A stretch of DNA of 64,000 nucleotides from Streptomyces sp. SAI-127 (GCF_029894425.1 NZ_JARXYJ010000001.1:2046001-2110000); one strand, 5' to 3'; positions 1 to 9,321 are shown, counted from the first letter of the stretch. Numbers and translations are program-made. Notes: generated by a model not told the origin, from the letters alone.

Positions 1-272
1 AGGTCGCCGTACTCCGTGTCCCACAGGGCCACACCGTCATGGTGACGGGTCGTCAGCACGGCGTACCCGGCGCCGGCACGGGCGAACAGGTCGGCCCACT
101 CACGGGGGTCGTACTTCGCCCCCGTGAAACGCTCCAGCTGGGACATGTACTGATCGTGCGGGACGATGTCGTCGTAGAACGACCAGGACTCCTGGACGCC
201 GTCCACGGCGTAGATGCCCCAGTGGATGAAGATCCCCAACTTGGCGTCGGTGAACCAGGGTTGCATCGGCAC
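1..272 (-). CDS. alpha-L-fucosidase, GH29 (partial)
   Basis: Only the N-terminal 90 codons are present; the gene runs off the left edge. The start of the protein (WFTDAKLGIFIHWG, later LTTRHHDGVALWD) is the typical GH29 N-terminus. GH29 enzymes are retaining exo-alpha-L-fucosidases. The start is GTG at 272, two codons before an ATG at 266, with a GGAGGGGG ribosome site that straddles the stop of the upstream GH38 gene. No signal peptide is visible, so the enzyme is probably cytoplasmic. It is the third gene of the leftward GH4-GH38-GH29 operon. The catalytic residues lie outside the window. Confidence 0.85.
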   Translation of the reverse strand, partial: MPMQPWFTDAKLGIFIHWGIYAVDGVQESWSFYDDIVPHDQYMSQLERFTGAKYDPREWADLFARAGAGYAVLTTRHHDGVALWDTEYGD

Positions 273-276
273 GGGG

Positions 277-3200
277 TCACCCCCTCCGCAGGCGGAGCGT
301 CAGCACCTGGAACGGCCGCAGCGAGACCGCCACGCCGCCGTCGGTGACCTCGGCCGTCTCGTCCTCCAGCGGGCGCTCCAGCAGGTCGGTGACCTGGGCG
401 CCGGCGAGCGGGAAGCCGGTGCGCAGCACGCCCCGGGCGCGACCGCCGCCCGACTCGTACAGCCGGACCACCACGTCACCGGATCCGTCGTCGGCGAGCT
501 TGACCGCCTCGACGGTCACGCCCTCGCCGTCGACCGAGACGACCGGCTCGGGGGCACCGGCCGCGTCCGCCACCCGGAGCGGGAGGTTGAGGGAGTAGCC
601 CTCGGCGACGGTGTCCTCGATGCTCGCGCCGGGCAGCAGTGAGTAGGTGAAGCGGTGCGTGCCCTGGTCGGCCTCCGGGTCCGGGATGCGCGGGGCGCGG
701 ACCAGGCTGAGCCGGACCGTGGTCGTCGTACCGCCGTCCTCGCGGACCGTACGGGAGACGTCGTGCCCGTAGGTGGAGTCGTTCAGCACGGCGACGCCGT
801 AGCCCGGTTCGCCGACGTGCACCCAGCGGTGGCCGGAGACCTCGAAGCGGGCCGCCTCCCAGCTGGTGTTGGTGTGCGTGGGCCGCTGGATGTGGCCGAA
901 CTGGATCTCCGCGGAGGAGTGCGCGGCCCGGACGTCCACCGGGAAGGCGGCCTTGAGGATCTTCTCGGCCTCGTGCCAGTCGATCTCGGTCTCGAAGTCG
1001 ATCCGGGGGCTGCCGGCGCGCAGGGTGATGGTCTGGGTGATCGTCGAGCCCTTGCCGAAGGACCGCGTCACGCGGATCGCGCCCACTAGCGGGTCCTCCG
1101 AGACGACCTCGACCGACGTGGGCTCCAGGAGATCGGTGTACCGGTTGTTGTAGTGCTTGTCGATGTCCCAGGCGTCCCAGTAGTTCGGGAGGTCGGTGTG
1201 CAGGCGGAGCAGGTTGCCCTTGTCGCCCAGCACCTCCCGGCCGGCCCGCAGATCGAGGACGGACGACAGCGTGCCGTCCTCCGCCACCTCCACCCGCACC
1301 AGACCGTTGTCGAGGACACGACCGGAGACACCGACCGGCTGCTCGGGCTCGGCGTCGGCCACCGGTGCGCTGCCGTTCGCGGGCACCTCGACGTACGCCA
1401 GGGCCTGATCGCCCGTACGCACCACCTCGGCACGGTCGAACGGGCTGGTGTTGAAGACCCGGGTGCCACCGGCGCCGAGCGCGGCCACCGCCTCGGCGGT
1501 CAGCACCTCCAACTCCTCGGCCACACGGGCGTATTCGGCCTCCGCCTCGCGGTGCACCCAGGCGATCGAGGAGCCCGGCAGGATGTCGTGGAACTGGTGG
1601 AGCAGGACCGTCTTCCACAGGCGGTCGAGCTTCTCGTACGGGTACGAGTAGCCCGGCGCGTGCAGCGCGGCCGTCGTCGCCCACAGCTCGGCCTCGCGCA
1701 GCCGGTGCTCGGAGCGCCGGTTGCCCTGCTTGGTGCGGGCCTGCGAGGTGTAGGTGGCGCGGTGCAGCTCGAGGTAGAGCTCGCCGACCCAGACCGGGGC
1801 GTCGGGGTACTCCTCGCGGGCCTTGGCGAAGAACTCGTCGGGGTGCTCGACGACGACCTTGGGCGAGCCCTCCAGGTCGGCGAGGCGCCGGGCCCGCTCC
1901 ATGATCTCGCGGGTGGGGCCGCCGCCGCCGTCGCCCCAGCCGAAGGGGGCCAGGGAGCGCGTTCCGCCGCCCTTCTCGTTGTAGTTGCGGACCGCGCGGT
2001 CCATCTCCTCGCCGCTGAAGCGGGCGTTGTAGGTGTCGACCGGCGGGAAGTGGGTGAAGATCCGGGTGCCGTCGATGCCCTCCCACCAGAAGGTGTGGTG
2101 GGGGAACTTGTTGGTCTGGTTCCAGGAGATCTTCTGGGTGAGGAACCAGTCGTTGCCGGCCAGCTTGGCGAGCTGCGGGTAGGCGGCGGTGTAGCCGAAG
2201 GAGTCCGGCAGCCAGACGCCCTTGGTCTCGACGCCGAAGTGCTCGATGAAGAACCGCTTGCCGTGGATGAGCTGGCGGGCGATGGCCTCGCCGCCGGGCA
2301 GGTTGCCGTCGGCCTCGACCCACATGCCGCCGACCGGGGCCCACTGGCCCTTCTTCACGGACTCCTGGATGCGGGCCCAGACGTGCGGGTAGTTGTCGCG
2401 GACCCATTCGTACTGCTGCGCCTGGGAGCAGGCGAAGATGAAGTCGTCGTACTCGTCGGCCAGCGCGGTGACGTTGGAGAAGGTGCGGGACGTCTTGCGC
2501 TTGGTCTCGCGGATGGGCCAGAGCCAGGCGGAGTCGATGTGGGCGTGGCCGACCCCGGAGACCGTGTGCGCGCTGGCGTGGGCCGGCTTGGCCAGCACGG
2601 GCGCGAGGACCTCGCGGACCGCCGCCGCGCTGCCGGAGACGTCGTCCAGGTCGAGGGCGTCCATGGCCCGGTCCAGGGCGTGCAGGATCTCGTGGCGGCG
2701 GGGCTCGTGCTCGGCGAGGTGGACCATGAGCTCGCGCAGCACCTGGAGGTCCAGGTCGAGGTGGAAGACCTCCTCGTCGAGGACGGCGAGGTCGGCGCGC
2801 TGGAAGGTGTAGAGGGGCGCGGAGCCGGCCGTGAGCTTGTCGCCCATCGGCGTGATCTTCGAGAAGTTGTCCTTGAGGATGTCCGGGTTGGATGCGGCCT
2901 CGACCAGGTAGTCGATCTCCTCGCCGCCGTTCGCCGGGTTGGCGATGGGGACGTACTGGTTGAGCGGGTTGACGGCCTTCAGGGGGCGGCCGTCGGCGAG
3001 GTGGACCAGGGCCTCGGCCTGGTTGCCGGGCCAGTCGCCGACGAAGCCGAGGTCGATGACCGCCTCGACGCGCCGTCCGGCCCACTCGGCGGGGACCCGG
3101 CCGCGCATCCGGAACCAGGTGGTGCCCCAGGGCGGGCCCCAAAGGGTGTCCATCGCGAAGGGCGTGTAGCGGGCGGCCGCGGCCTCCTCGAAGGAGACCG

Positions 3201-3324
3201 GCTCGCCCGGCGCCTGCCAGGCCTCGACCTCGAAGGGGACGGTGGCCGCGTAGACCGCGGGCTTGATGCGCTGGTCGTGGGCGCGCTGGACGCGCTCCTC
3301 GATGCGGCGGCGTTCGTCGTGCAT
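277..3324 (-). CDS. alpha-mannosidase, GH38
   Basis: 1015 residues, full length for a GH38 zinc-dependent retaining alpha-mannosidase. The zinc-site motif GHAHIDSAWLWP spans residues 259-270, and the nucleophile motif WLPDSFGYTAAYPQ starts at 371 with Asp374 the probable nucleophile. A long beta-sandwich C-terminal half follows, as usual for the family. No signal sequence is visible, so it should act on imported or phosphorylated oligosaccharides inside the cell. It lies 77 bp downstream of the GH4 gene and 5 bp before GH29. The spacer upstream carries a 12-bp LacI-type palindrome. The precise mannosyl linkage cannot be read from the sequence. Confidence 0.93.
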   Translation of the reverse strand: MHDERRRIEERVQRAHDQRIKPAVYAATVPFEVEAWQAPGEPVSFEEAAAARYTPFAMDTLWGPPWGTTWFRMRGRVPAEWAGRRVEAVIDLGFVGDWPGNQAEALVHLADGRPLKAVNPLNQYVPIANPANGGEEIDYLVEAASNPDILKDNFSKITPMGDKLTAGSAPLYTFQRADLAVLDEEVFHLDLDLQVLRELMVHLAEHEPRRHEILHALDRAMDALDLDDVSGSAAAVREVLAPVLAKPAHASAHTVSGVGHAHIDSAWLWPIRETKRKTSRTFSNVTALADEYDDFIFACSQAQQYEWVRDNYPHVWARIQESVKKGQWAPVGGMWVEADGNLPGGEAIARQLIHGKRFFIEHFGVETKGVWLPDSFGYTAAYPQLAKLAGNDWFLTQKISWNQTNKFPHHTFWWEGIDGTRIFTHFPPVDTYNARFSGEEMDRAVRNYNEKGGGTRSLAPFGWGDGGGGPTREIMERARRLADLEGSPKVVVEHPDEFFAKAREEYPDAPVWVGELYLELHRATYTSQARTKQGNRRSEHRLREAELWATTAALHAPGYSYPYEKLDRLWKTVLLHQFHDILPGSSIAWVHREAEAEYARVAEELEVLTAEAVAALGAGGTRVFNTSPFDRAEVVRTGDQALAYVEVPANGSAPVADAEPEQPVGVSGRVLDNGLVRVEVAEDGTLSSVLDLRAGREVLGDKGNLLRLHTDLPNYWDAWDIDKHYNNRYTDLLEPTSVEVVSEDPLVGAIRVTRSFGKGSTITQTITLRAGSPRIDFETEIDWHEAEKILKAAFPVDVRAAHSSAEIQFGHIQRPTHTNTSWEAARFEVSGHRWVHVGEPGYGVAVLNDSTYGHDVSRTVREDGGTTTTVRLSLVRAPRIPDPEADQGTHRFTYSLLPGASIEDTVAEGYSLNLPLRVADAAGAPEPVVSVDGEGVTVEAVKLADDGSGDVVVRLYESGGGRARGVLRTGFPLAGAQVTDLLERPLEDETAEVTDGGVAVSLRPFQVLTLRLRRG

Positions 3325-3376
3325 GAAGGGTCTCCAGGGAGGGAGAGAGCGAGCTGGTGGGGCCGACAGGCGAGGG

Positions 3377-3388
3377 GAAAGCGCTTTC
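3377..3388. promoter_or_regulatory. LacI-type operator candidate (GAAAGCGCTTTC)
   Basis: Perfect 12-bp palindrome with a central CG step, 53 bp upstream of the GH38 start, in the spacer after GH4. LacI/GalR-family operators characteristically have this form. No LacI-family gene lies in the window, and the local regulator is DeoR-type, so the cognate protein would be encoded elsewhere. It may mark an internal promoter for GH38-GH29. Confidence 0.5.
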
Positions 3389-3401
3389 TAAGGAACGGAC
3401 G

Positions 3402-4739
3402 CTACTTAAGGTACGCGAGCCCGGGATGCACCGAGGTGTAGCCCTCGACCAGCTTGCGGGCGACATTGACGGAGTCGACCAGCGGGTGCAGCGCGAAGGC
3501 CTTCACCGCGGTCGCGCGCGAGGCTGACCGGGCGGCGGCCAGCACCTCCCGCTCGACCGCCTTGACCGAGCAGACCAGTCCGGTGGCGTGGTCGGGCAGC
3601 GGTGCGACGGAGACCGGGTGGGCACCGTTGGCGTCGACGAGGCAGGGCACCTCGATGACGGCGTCGTGGTCGAGCACGGAGAGCGTGCCCTGGTTGCGGA
3701 CATTGAGAATCAGGGTGGTGCGCTCGTCGCGGGCGATGGCCCGCATCAGGGCGAGGGCGACCTTCTCGTAGCCCCCGGAGAGATCGTCGGCGTCGCGTTC
3801 TCCGGCGCCGGCCGTCTCCCGGTTCTCGGACATGTAGGTGGCCTCGCGCTCGGCACGCGTGCGGTCCCACACGTCCAGCGCCTTGGCGCCGGGGGCGCCG
3901 ACCTCGTCGTAGAACCGCGCCTGCTGGTCGGCGAGGAAGGCACCGCGGGTCTTCTCGGCGTGCTGGTAGGCGCGGACGGCCTCGCGGTTGAAGTAGTAGT
4001 AGTGCAGGTACTCGTTGGGGATCGCGCCGAGGGACTGGAGCCAGTCGACGCCGAAGAGCTTGCCCTCCTCGAAGGAACCGAGCAGATCGGGGTCGGCGAG
4101 CAGGCGGGGCAGCTCGTCCCGGCCCGCGATCTTCAGACCGCGGACCCAGCCGAGGTGGTTGAGGCCGACGTAGTCGATCCAGGCCTCGTTGGGGTTGGCG
4201 CCGAGCACGCGCGCGATACGGCGGCCGAGGCCGACCGGGGAGTCGCAGATGCCGATGACACGGTCGCCGAGGTGACGGGACATGGCCTCGGTGACCAGGC
4301 CCGCCGGGTTGGTGAAGTTGATGACCCAGGCGTCGGGGGCGAGGCGGGCCACGCGCCGGGCGATGTCCACGGCCACCGGGACCGTGCGCAGGCCGTAGGC
4401 GATGCCGCCCGCGCCGACCGTCTCCTGGCCGAGGACGCCCTCCGCGAGGGCCACCCGCTCGTCGTCGGCACGACCCTCCAGGCCGCCGACGCGGATCGCC
4501 GAGAAGATGAAGTCGGCGCCGCGCAGAGCCTCGTCGAGGTCGGTCGTGGTGGTCACCGCGGGGGCGCCGGGGACGGCCGCCGCCTGTTCGGCGAGGACCC
4601 GGCCGACCGCGGAGAGCCGGCCGGCGTCCAGGTCGTGCAGGACGACCTCGGTCACCCGGCCCTCGGCGCGGTCCGTCAGCAGCGCGCCGTACACGAGCGG
4701 GACCCGGAAGCCGCCGCCGCCAAGAATCGTCAGTTTCAC
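3402..4739 (-). CDS. GH4 glycosidase (6-phospho-beta-glucosidase-like)
   Basis: 445 residues, usual length for GH4. The N-terminal Rossmann loop (LTILGGGGFRVPLVYGAL) binds NAD. INFTNPAG, GICDSP and GLNHLGW are GH4 signatures; the Cys of GICDSP and the His of GLNHLGW are the expected Mn ligands. The family cleaves glycosides by an NAD-dependent redox/elimination route and often takes 6-phospho-sugars, though non-phosphorylated substrates are known, so the substrate is open. Start is GTG at 4739 with GGAGG eight bases upstream. It is the first gene of the leftward glycosidase operon. The 214 bp between it and the DeoR gene hold no further gene that I can recognise. Confidence 0.87.
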   Translation of the reverse strand: MKLTILGGGGFRVPLVYGALLTDRAEGRVTEVVLHDLDAGRLSAVGRVLAEQAAAVPGAPAVTTTTDLDEALRGADFIFSAIRVGGLEGRADDERVALAEGVLGQETVGAGGIAYGLRTVPVAVDIARRVARLAPDAWVINFTNPAGLVTEAMSRHLGDRVIGICDSPVGLGRRIARVLGANPNEAWIDYVGLNHLGWVRGLKIAGRDELPRLLADPDLLGSFEEGKLFGVDWLQSLGAIPNEYLHYYYFNREAVRAYQHAEKTRGAFLADQQARFYDEVGAPGAKALDVWDRTRAEREATYMSENRETAGAGERDADDLSGGYEKVALALMRAIARDERTTLILNVRNQGTLSVLDHDAVIEVPCLVDANGAHPVSVAPLPDHATGLVCSVKAVEREVLAAARSASRATAVKAFALHPLVDSVNVARKLVEGYTSVHPGLAYLK

Positions 4740-4953
4740 CGGGCGCCTCCAAAAATGCCCCGGCTTTCAGGCTGGGACGAATCATCTACGGGCAGCGCGT
4801 CGCGAGAACCGGGCACGCGCTGCCTCCTTGCACTTGCTCCGAGAACCCGGGCCGGCGTCGACCCGGCCGCTGTCGATCGCGTACGACCCGGTCGCCCACC
4901 GAGCGGTCGAGCGGCGTGAGCCGGGGGTCTCCTTCGACTCCGGGGGCGCGGAT

Positions 4954-5745
4954 TCAAGCTTGCACCTTTCCTGCCAGGACCACCTCGACGCCCGCCTCCT
5001 CCAGGGAGGAGCGGGTCGCCGCGTCGACCGGCGCGTTCGTCACCACCACGTCCAGCTCCTCCGGACCGCAGACCTTCGCCATGCCCGTGCCCGGGAACTT
5101 GGCCGTGTCGGCGAGCAGGACGGTCTTGTCGCTCGCCTTGATCATGGCCCGTTTGACCGGCACCTCGACGACCGTCGTGTCCATCACGTGCCCACCGGGG
5201 CGCACTCCACTGGTGCCGAGGAAGAGCCAGTCGGCGTGCAGCTGGCGGAGGTTGTCCTCGGTGAGGAAACCGACCAGGGAGCGGTACTCGCGGCGGACCA
5301 TGCCGCCGAGCAGTACCAGCTCGATGCCCTCGTCGTCGGCGAGCTCCTCGTAGACGACCAGGTTGCTGGTGATCACGGTGAGCCGGCGGCCGTGCAGCTG
5401 CCGGGCCAGGCGGTAGGCGGTGGTGCCGATGTCGAGCAGCACGGACTGGCCGTCGGCGATCAGCGCGGCCGCCCGGGCGGCTATGGCGTCCTTCTCCGCC
5501 ACCCGGACCTCGGCGACCTCGGCGAAGGGCTGGTCGCCCTCCTCGGCGCGCGCGCCGCCGTGGACCCGGGTGAGCAGCCCGTCCTCCTCCAGCTTGACCA
5601 GGTCACGCCGGATGGTGGCGGGGCTCACACCGAGTTGCTCGGAGAGATCCGTCACGGCCGCGGGACCGCCTGAGCGCAGGGCCCGCAGGATGAGTTGGTG
5701 TCGTCGTTCAGCCAGCACGCGGTGAACACTACTCGTCATCTTCAA
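4954..5745 (-). CDS. DeoR-family transcriptional regulator
   Basis: 263 residues with a DeoR N-terminal winged helix (residues 15-65; motif VSPATIRRDLVKLEEDGLLTRVHGGA) and the C-terminal DeoRC sensor domain with DIGTTAYRLAR and later VLLADTAKFPGTGMAKV. Such regulators usually sense a phosphorylated sugar made by a neighbouring kinase; here a PfkB kinase is divergent across 100 bp. It probably represses the kinase-ABC transporter operon and perhaps the glycosidase operon. A 10-bp-spaced direct repeat just before the kinase start is a candidate operator. Confidence 0.9.
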   Translation of the reverse strand: MKMTSSVHRVLAERRHQLILRALRSGGPAAVTDLSEQLGVSPATIRRDLVKLEEDGLLTRVHGGARAEEGDQPFAEVAEVRVAEKDAIAARAAALIADGQSVLLDIGTTAYRLARQLHGRRLTVITSNLVVYEELADDEGIELVLLGGMVRREYRSLVGFLTEDNLRQLHADWLFLGTSGVRPGGHVMDTTVVEVPVKRAMIKASDKTVLLADTAKFPGTGMAKVCGPEELDVVVTNAPVDAATRSSLEEAGVEVVLAGKVQA

Positions 5746-5817
5746 TCATTTCTATGCTCAGTTCTGCTTAGGTATTGACCAATGTCGCCGAGCGGCGCAC
5801 GATTCCCGTCATCGAAA

Positions 5818-5835
5818 TTGACGAGTTTTGACGAG
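5818..5835. promoter_or_regulatory. direct repeat, possible DeoR operator
   Basis: TTGACGAG occurs at 5818 and again at 5828, ten bases apart and so on the same helix face, immediately before the PfkB start. Helical-phase direct repeats are common for DeoR-family operators. The second copy overlaps the ribosome-site region, which would suit repression by blocking. Assignment is by position only. Confidence 0.4.
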
Positions 5836-5845
5836 AGGCGCTCAC

Positions 5846-7006
5846 GTGGACGACGACCGGCCCGAGGTGCTGCTGACCGGGCTGCTCTTCTACGACCTCG
5901 TCCTGACGGGTCTGGGAAAGCCGCCGACGCCGGGCGAGGAGATCTGGACGTCCGGCATGGGCTGCGGCCCCGGCGGCATCGCCAACCTGGCGGTCGCCGC
6001 GTCCCGCTTCGGCCTGCGCACCTCCCTGGCCACGGTCTTCGGCGACGACTTCTACGGCGCCTACTGCCAGGAGATCCTCGCCGGTCAGGAAGGTGTCGAC
6101 CTCTCGCTCTCGCGGGTCGCGGACGGCTGGCACACCCCCGTCACCGTCGCGCTCGCCCACGGTGACGACCGGGCGCTGGTCACCCACGGCCAGGAACCGC
6201 CGTACTCCCAGGACGCGCTGATGGGCGACCCGCCCGAGGCGCGCACGGCCCTGGTGCATCTGGAGTCCGAGCCGCGCGCCTGGCTCTCCAAGGCCGCCGC
6301 GAACGGCACGCACATCTACGCGGACGTCGGCTGGGACCCCACCCAGGTGTGGTCCACCGACCTCCTCGACCAGCTGGCCCTGTGCCATGCCTTCCTCCCC
6401 AACGAGACCGAGGCGATGGCCTACACCCGCACCGACAGCGCGGTCGCGGCCCTCGGCACGCTCTCCGAGCTGGTGCCGGTGGCCGTGGTCACGCGGGGCG
6501 GGGAGGGCGCGGTCGCCGTCGACCAGACCACCGGCGAGTACGCGGACGTGCCGGCCCTGGCCGTCGACGCCCTCGACGCCACGGGCGCGGGTGACGTGTT
6601 CGGCGCGAGCTTCGTCGCGGCCTCGCTCGGCGGCTGGCCGCTGGAGGAACGGCTGCGGTTCGCCGTCCTCGCCGCGGGTCTTTCGGTACGGCATCACGGC
6701 GGGGCCCTGGCCGCCCCGGGCTGGTACGGCGTGAGCCGCTGGTGGCGCTCGCTGACTGACCCCGACCTGAAGCGGGCGTACGGATTTCTGGCCGACCGCA
6801 TCCCGGCGGACGTGGGCCCACCGGTCCACTACGCGCCGATCACACCGCCGGCCGGGCCGGCAGCGTTCGCGCCGGTGGCTCCAGGGGCCGAGCACGCTCC
6901 GGCCGCCCGGAAGACCTCGTCGGCCGAGCACGCCCCGATCTCCCCGGACACCCCGCCGTCCGCGCACTCCCCCGTGCCCCCACCCGACACCGCACGGCAG
7001 CACTGA
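5846..7006 (+). CDS. PfkB-family carbohydrate kinase
   Basis: 386 residues from GTG 5846, chosen because GAGAGGCG lies at ribosome-site distance; an upstream TTG at 5828 is in frame but has no ribosome site. The N-terminal GG motif (GMGCGPGGIANLAVAASRFG) and the ATP-site motif DATGAGDVFGAS (about 244-255, with the catalytic Asp of GAGD) are those of ribokinase/PfkB enzymes. The enzyme should phosphorylate an imported sugar. The kinase fold ends near residue 325; about 60 residues of Pro/Ala-rich tail with two AEHAP copies follow, which is unusual. It heads the rightward transporter operon. Confidence 0.87.
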   Translation: MDDDRPEVLLTGLLFYDLVLTGLGKPPTPGEEIWTSGMGCGPGGIANLAVAASRFGLRTSLATVFGDDFYGAYCQEILAGQEGVDLSLSRVADGWHTPVTVALAHGDDRALVTHGQEPPYSQDALMGDPPEARTALVHLESEPRAWLSKAAANGTHIYADVGWDPTQVWSTDLLDQLALCHAFLPNETEAMAYTRTDSAVAALGTLSELVPVAVVTRGGEGAVAVDQTTGEYADVPALAVDALDATGAGDVFGASFVAASLGGWPLEERLRFAVLAAGLSVRHHGGALAAPGWYGVSRWWRSLTDPDLKRAYGFLADRIPADVGPPVHYAPITPPAGPAAFAPVAPGAEHAPAARKTSSAEHAPISPDTPPSAHSPVPPPDTARQH

Positions 7007-7061
7007 CCCCGCAACTTCCACGCAAGCCCCCCATGCACGTCCCGAAAAGATCCGAAAGGCG

Positions 7062-8357
7062 GTGGGAGCTGTGCGGCTCTCACGAAGAGGCCTGCTGCGC
7101 GCGGGCCTGGGCGGTACAGCCGCCACGGCACTCGGCGGCCTGGCCACCGGCTGCGCCGTTCCGACCGGTTCGACCGGCCGGAACATGGTCCTGTGGTACT
7201 GGAGCGGCGGTCTGAGCGACACCGTCGTGAAGAACGCCAGGGCCCGCTACGGCAGTTCCGTGAGCCTGGACGCCATCCAGATCGGCGGCCAGTACCGCTC
7301 CAAGCTCATCACCACCATCACGGGCCGGGCCCACATCCCCGACATCGCGGGGCTCAAGGGCGAGGACATGGCCGCCTACCTGCCGAACGCGGACCAGTTC
7401 ATCGACCTGCGGACCCTGGGCGCGGAGAAGTACAAGAGCCAGTACCTGTCCTGGAAGTGGGACCAGGGCATCGCCGACGACGGCACGATGGTCGGCTTCC
7501 CGATCGACTGCGGACCGGTCGGGCACTTCTACCAGTACGAGATCTTCCGCAAGGCGGGGCTGCCGTACGAACCGGACGACGTCTCCAAGGAGCTGAACAC
7601 CTGGGAGAACTACTTCGCCGCGGGTGAGCAGCTCAAGAAGCGGATCCCGGGGACCATGCTCCTCACCGACGTCAACTCCGTGTTCGAGAACGTCGTACAG
7701 CAGGGCTCCAAGCGGTACGTCGACAAGGACCGCCACTTCATCGGCGACCAGGAGCACGTGCGCGACGCCTGGGCGCTCGCCGTGGAGGCCAAGCGCCGCG
7801 GGATCGTCTCCGACCTCGTGAGCGGCACCCCGGACCAGCTGTCGGCCAAGCAGGACGGCAAGCTGCCCAGTGAACTGGGCGCCTCCTGGGCGGCCTTCGA
7901 CATCAAGAACGGTGTGCCGAAGGCCAAGGGCAGGTACCGGGTCGCCCAGATGCCGGTGCGGCCCGCCAACAACGGCGGATCGTTCCTGGCGATCACCAAG
8001 GCGTGCCGGGAGCCCGAGCGGGCCTTCGAGATCATCACCTGGATCCTCAACGCGTCCAACCAGGCGCAGGGTTACGTCGACGCGGGCCTCTTCCCCTCCA
8101 CGCCCGCCTCGTACGGCCTGAAGCAGATGCGGGAGCCCGACCCGTACTTCGGCGGCCAGGTCACGACCGACATCTTCGGGCCGGCCGCGCAGAAGATCGT
8201 GGTCGCCTACAACAGTCCGTTCGACGTCGCGCTCGGGCAGCCCATCAAGGACGAGATCAAGAACGTCGGCGTCCTCGGCAAGGACCCCAAGAAGGCCTGG
8301 AGTGACGCCATGAGCAAGTGCCGTCGCATAGCGAAGCACCTGGGGGTGAGCTACTGA
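7062..8357 (+). CDS. sugar ABC transporter substrate-binding lipoprotein
   Basis: 431 residues, family 1 extracellular solute-binding protein. The N-terminus has a Tat-like twin arginine (LSRRGLLRAG) and a lipobox, LATGC, so it is a Tat-exported lipoprotein anchored outside the membrane. GTG at 7062 is used; GTG 7071 is an equally possible start, since the GAAAGG and GGGAG sites fit neither perfectly. Its stop TGA overlaps the ATG of the first permease. It should deliver an oligosaccharide to the two permeases downstream. Ligand specificity cannot be read. Confidence 0.9.
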   Translation: MGAVRLSRRGLLRAGLGGTAATALGGLATGCAVPTGSTGRNMVLWYWSGGLSDTVVKNARARYGSSVSLDAIQIGGQYRSKLITTITGRAHIPDIAGLKGEDMAAYLPNADQFIDLRTLGAEKYKSQYLSWKWDQGIADDGTMVGFPIDCGPVGHFYQYEIFRKAGLPYEPDDVSKELNTWENYFAAGEQLKKRIPGTMLLTDVNSVFENVVQQGSKRYVDKDRHFIGDQEHVRDAWALAVEAKRRGIVSDLVSGTPDQLSAKQDGKLPSELGASWAAFDIKNGVPKAKGRYRVAQMPVRPANNGGSFLAITKACREPERAFEIITWILNASNQAQGYVDAGLFPSTPASYGLKQMREPDPYFGGQVTTDIFGPAAQKIVVAYNSPFDVALGQPIKDEIKNVGVLGKDPKKAWSDAMSKCRRIAKHLGVSY

Positions 8358-9307
8358 TGGCCGTCCTCGAGCAGACTCCGCCCGCGGTGGTGCAGCCCTC
8401 GCCCACGCGGCCCAAGAAGGGCCTGCGCAAGTACTGGCACCTCTACGCCGCGATCTCCCCCTTCTATCTGATCTTCCTCGGCTTCGGCCTGTTCCCGGTC
8501 GGCTTCTCGCTCTACCTGTCCTTCCACCGCTGGGACGGCCTCGGCTCGATGGAGTGGGCCGGGCTCTCGCAGTACCAGTACCTGCTGAGCGACGGCGACT
8601 TCTGGAACTCGATCGGGAACACGCTCATTATCTGGGCGCTGGCCACCTTCCCCATGATCTTCCTGGCGATGGTCACGGCCGTGATGCTCAACTCCGCGGT
8701 CCGGTTCAAGGGCCTGTACCGCGTCGCGTACTTCCTGCCGAACGTCACCTCGGTCGTCGCCATCGCGATCGTCTTCGGCTCGATCTTCTCCACCAACAGC
8801 GGTGTGGTGAACGCCGTCCTGCACTCGGTGGGCATCGACCAGGTGGCCTGGCTGAACACGCCATGGGGCATCAAGGTCACCATCGCCGCCCTGATGACCT
8901 GGCAGTGGACCGGCTACAACGCCATCATCTTCCTCGCCGGCCTGCAGACCGTCCCGGGCGAGCTGTACGAGGCGGCGCGCATGGACGGCGCCGGTCCGAT
9001 CCAGACCTTCTTCCGGATCACGCTCCCGCTGCTGCGGCCCACGCTGCTGTTCGTGCTCGTCGTCTCGACGGTCACGGGTCTGCAGAGCTTCTCCGAACCG
9101 CAGGTCCTGCTCCAGACCTCGTCCAACGACTCGACGTTCGCGGGCGGGCCCGGTCACTCGGGCCAGACGATGGTCCTCTACTTCTTCCAGCAGACCTTCG
9201 ACAACAACGACTTCGGGTACGGCGCCGCGGTGGCGTGGGGCATCTTCCTCGTCGTCGTCCTGTTCTCGATCATCAACTGGCGCCTCGTGCAGCGCCGCGG
9301 CGACTAG
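8357..9307 (+). CDS. sugar ABC transporter permease (MalF-type)
   Basis: 316 residues, about six membrane segments after a short Pro-rich cytoplasmic N-terminus. The EAA loop reads EAARMDGAGPIQTFFRITLP, the site that docks the ATPase. The start ATG overlaps the stop of the binding protein (TGATG). It pairs with the next permease to form the membrane channel. No ATPase gene lies in the operon; in streptomycetes a shared ATPase (MsiK) commonly energises such CUT1 importers. Confidence 0.93.
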   Translation: MAVLEQTPPAVVQPSPTRPKKGLRKYWHLYAAISPFYLIFLGFGLFPVGFSLYLSFHRWDGLGSMEWAGLSQYQYLLSDGDFWNSIGNTLIIWALATFPMIFLAMVTAVMLNSAVRFKGLYRVAYFLPNVTSVVAIAIVFGSIFSTNSGVVNAVLHSVGIDQVAWLNTPWGIKVTIAALMTWQWTGYNAIIFLAGLQTVPGELYEAARMDGAGPIQTFFRITLPLLRPTLLFVLVVSTVTGLQSFSEPQVLLQTSSNDSTFAGGPGHSGQTMVLYFFQQTFDNNDFGYGAAVAWGIFLVVVLFSIINWRLVQRRGD

Positions 9308-9321
9308 GAAGGGCGCGCATC

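Noticed and set aside
1153..3441. Very long open frame on the plus strand opposite the GH38 mannosidase
   Set aside because: A product of high GC: stop codons are rare in the antisense frames. The translation has no domain motifs, while the minus-strand frame has clear catalytic signatures. The same applies to the other long antisense frames in the window.
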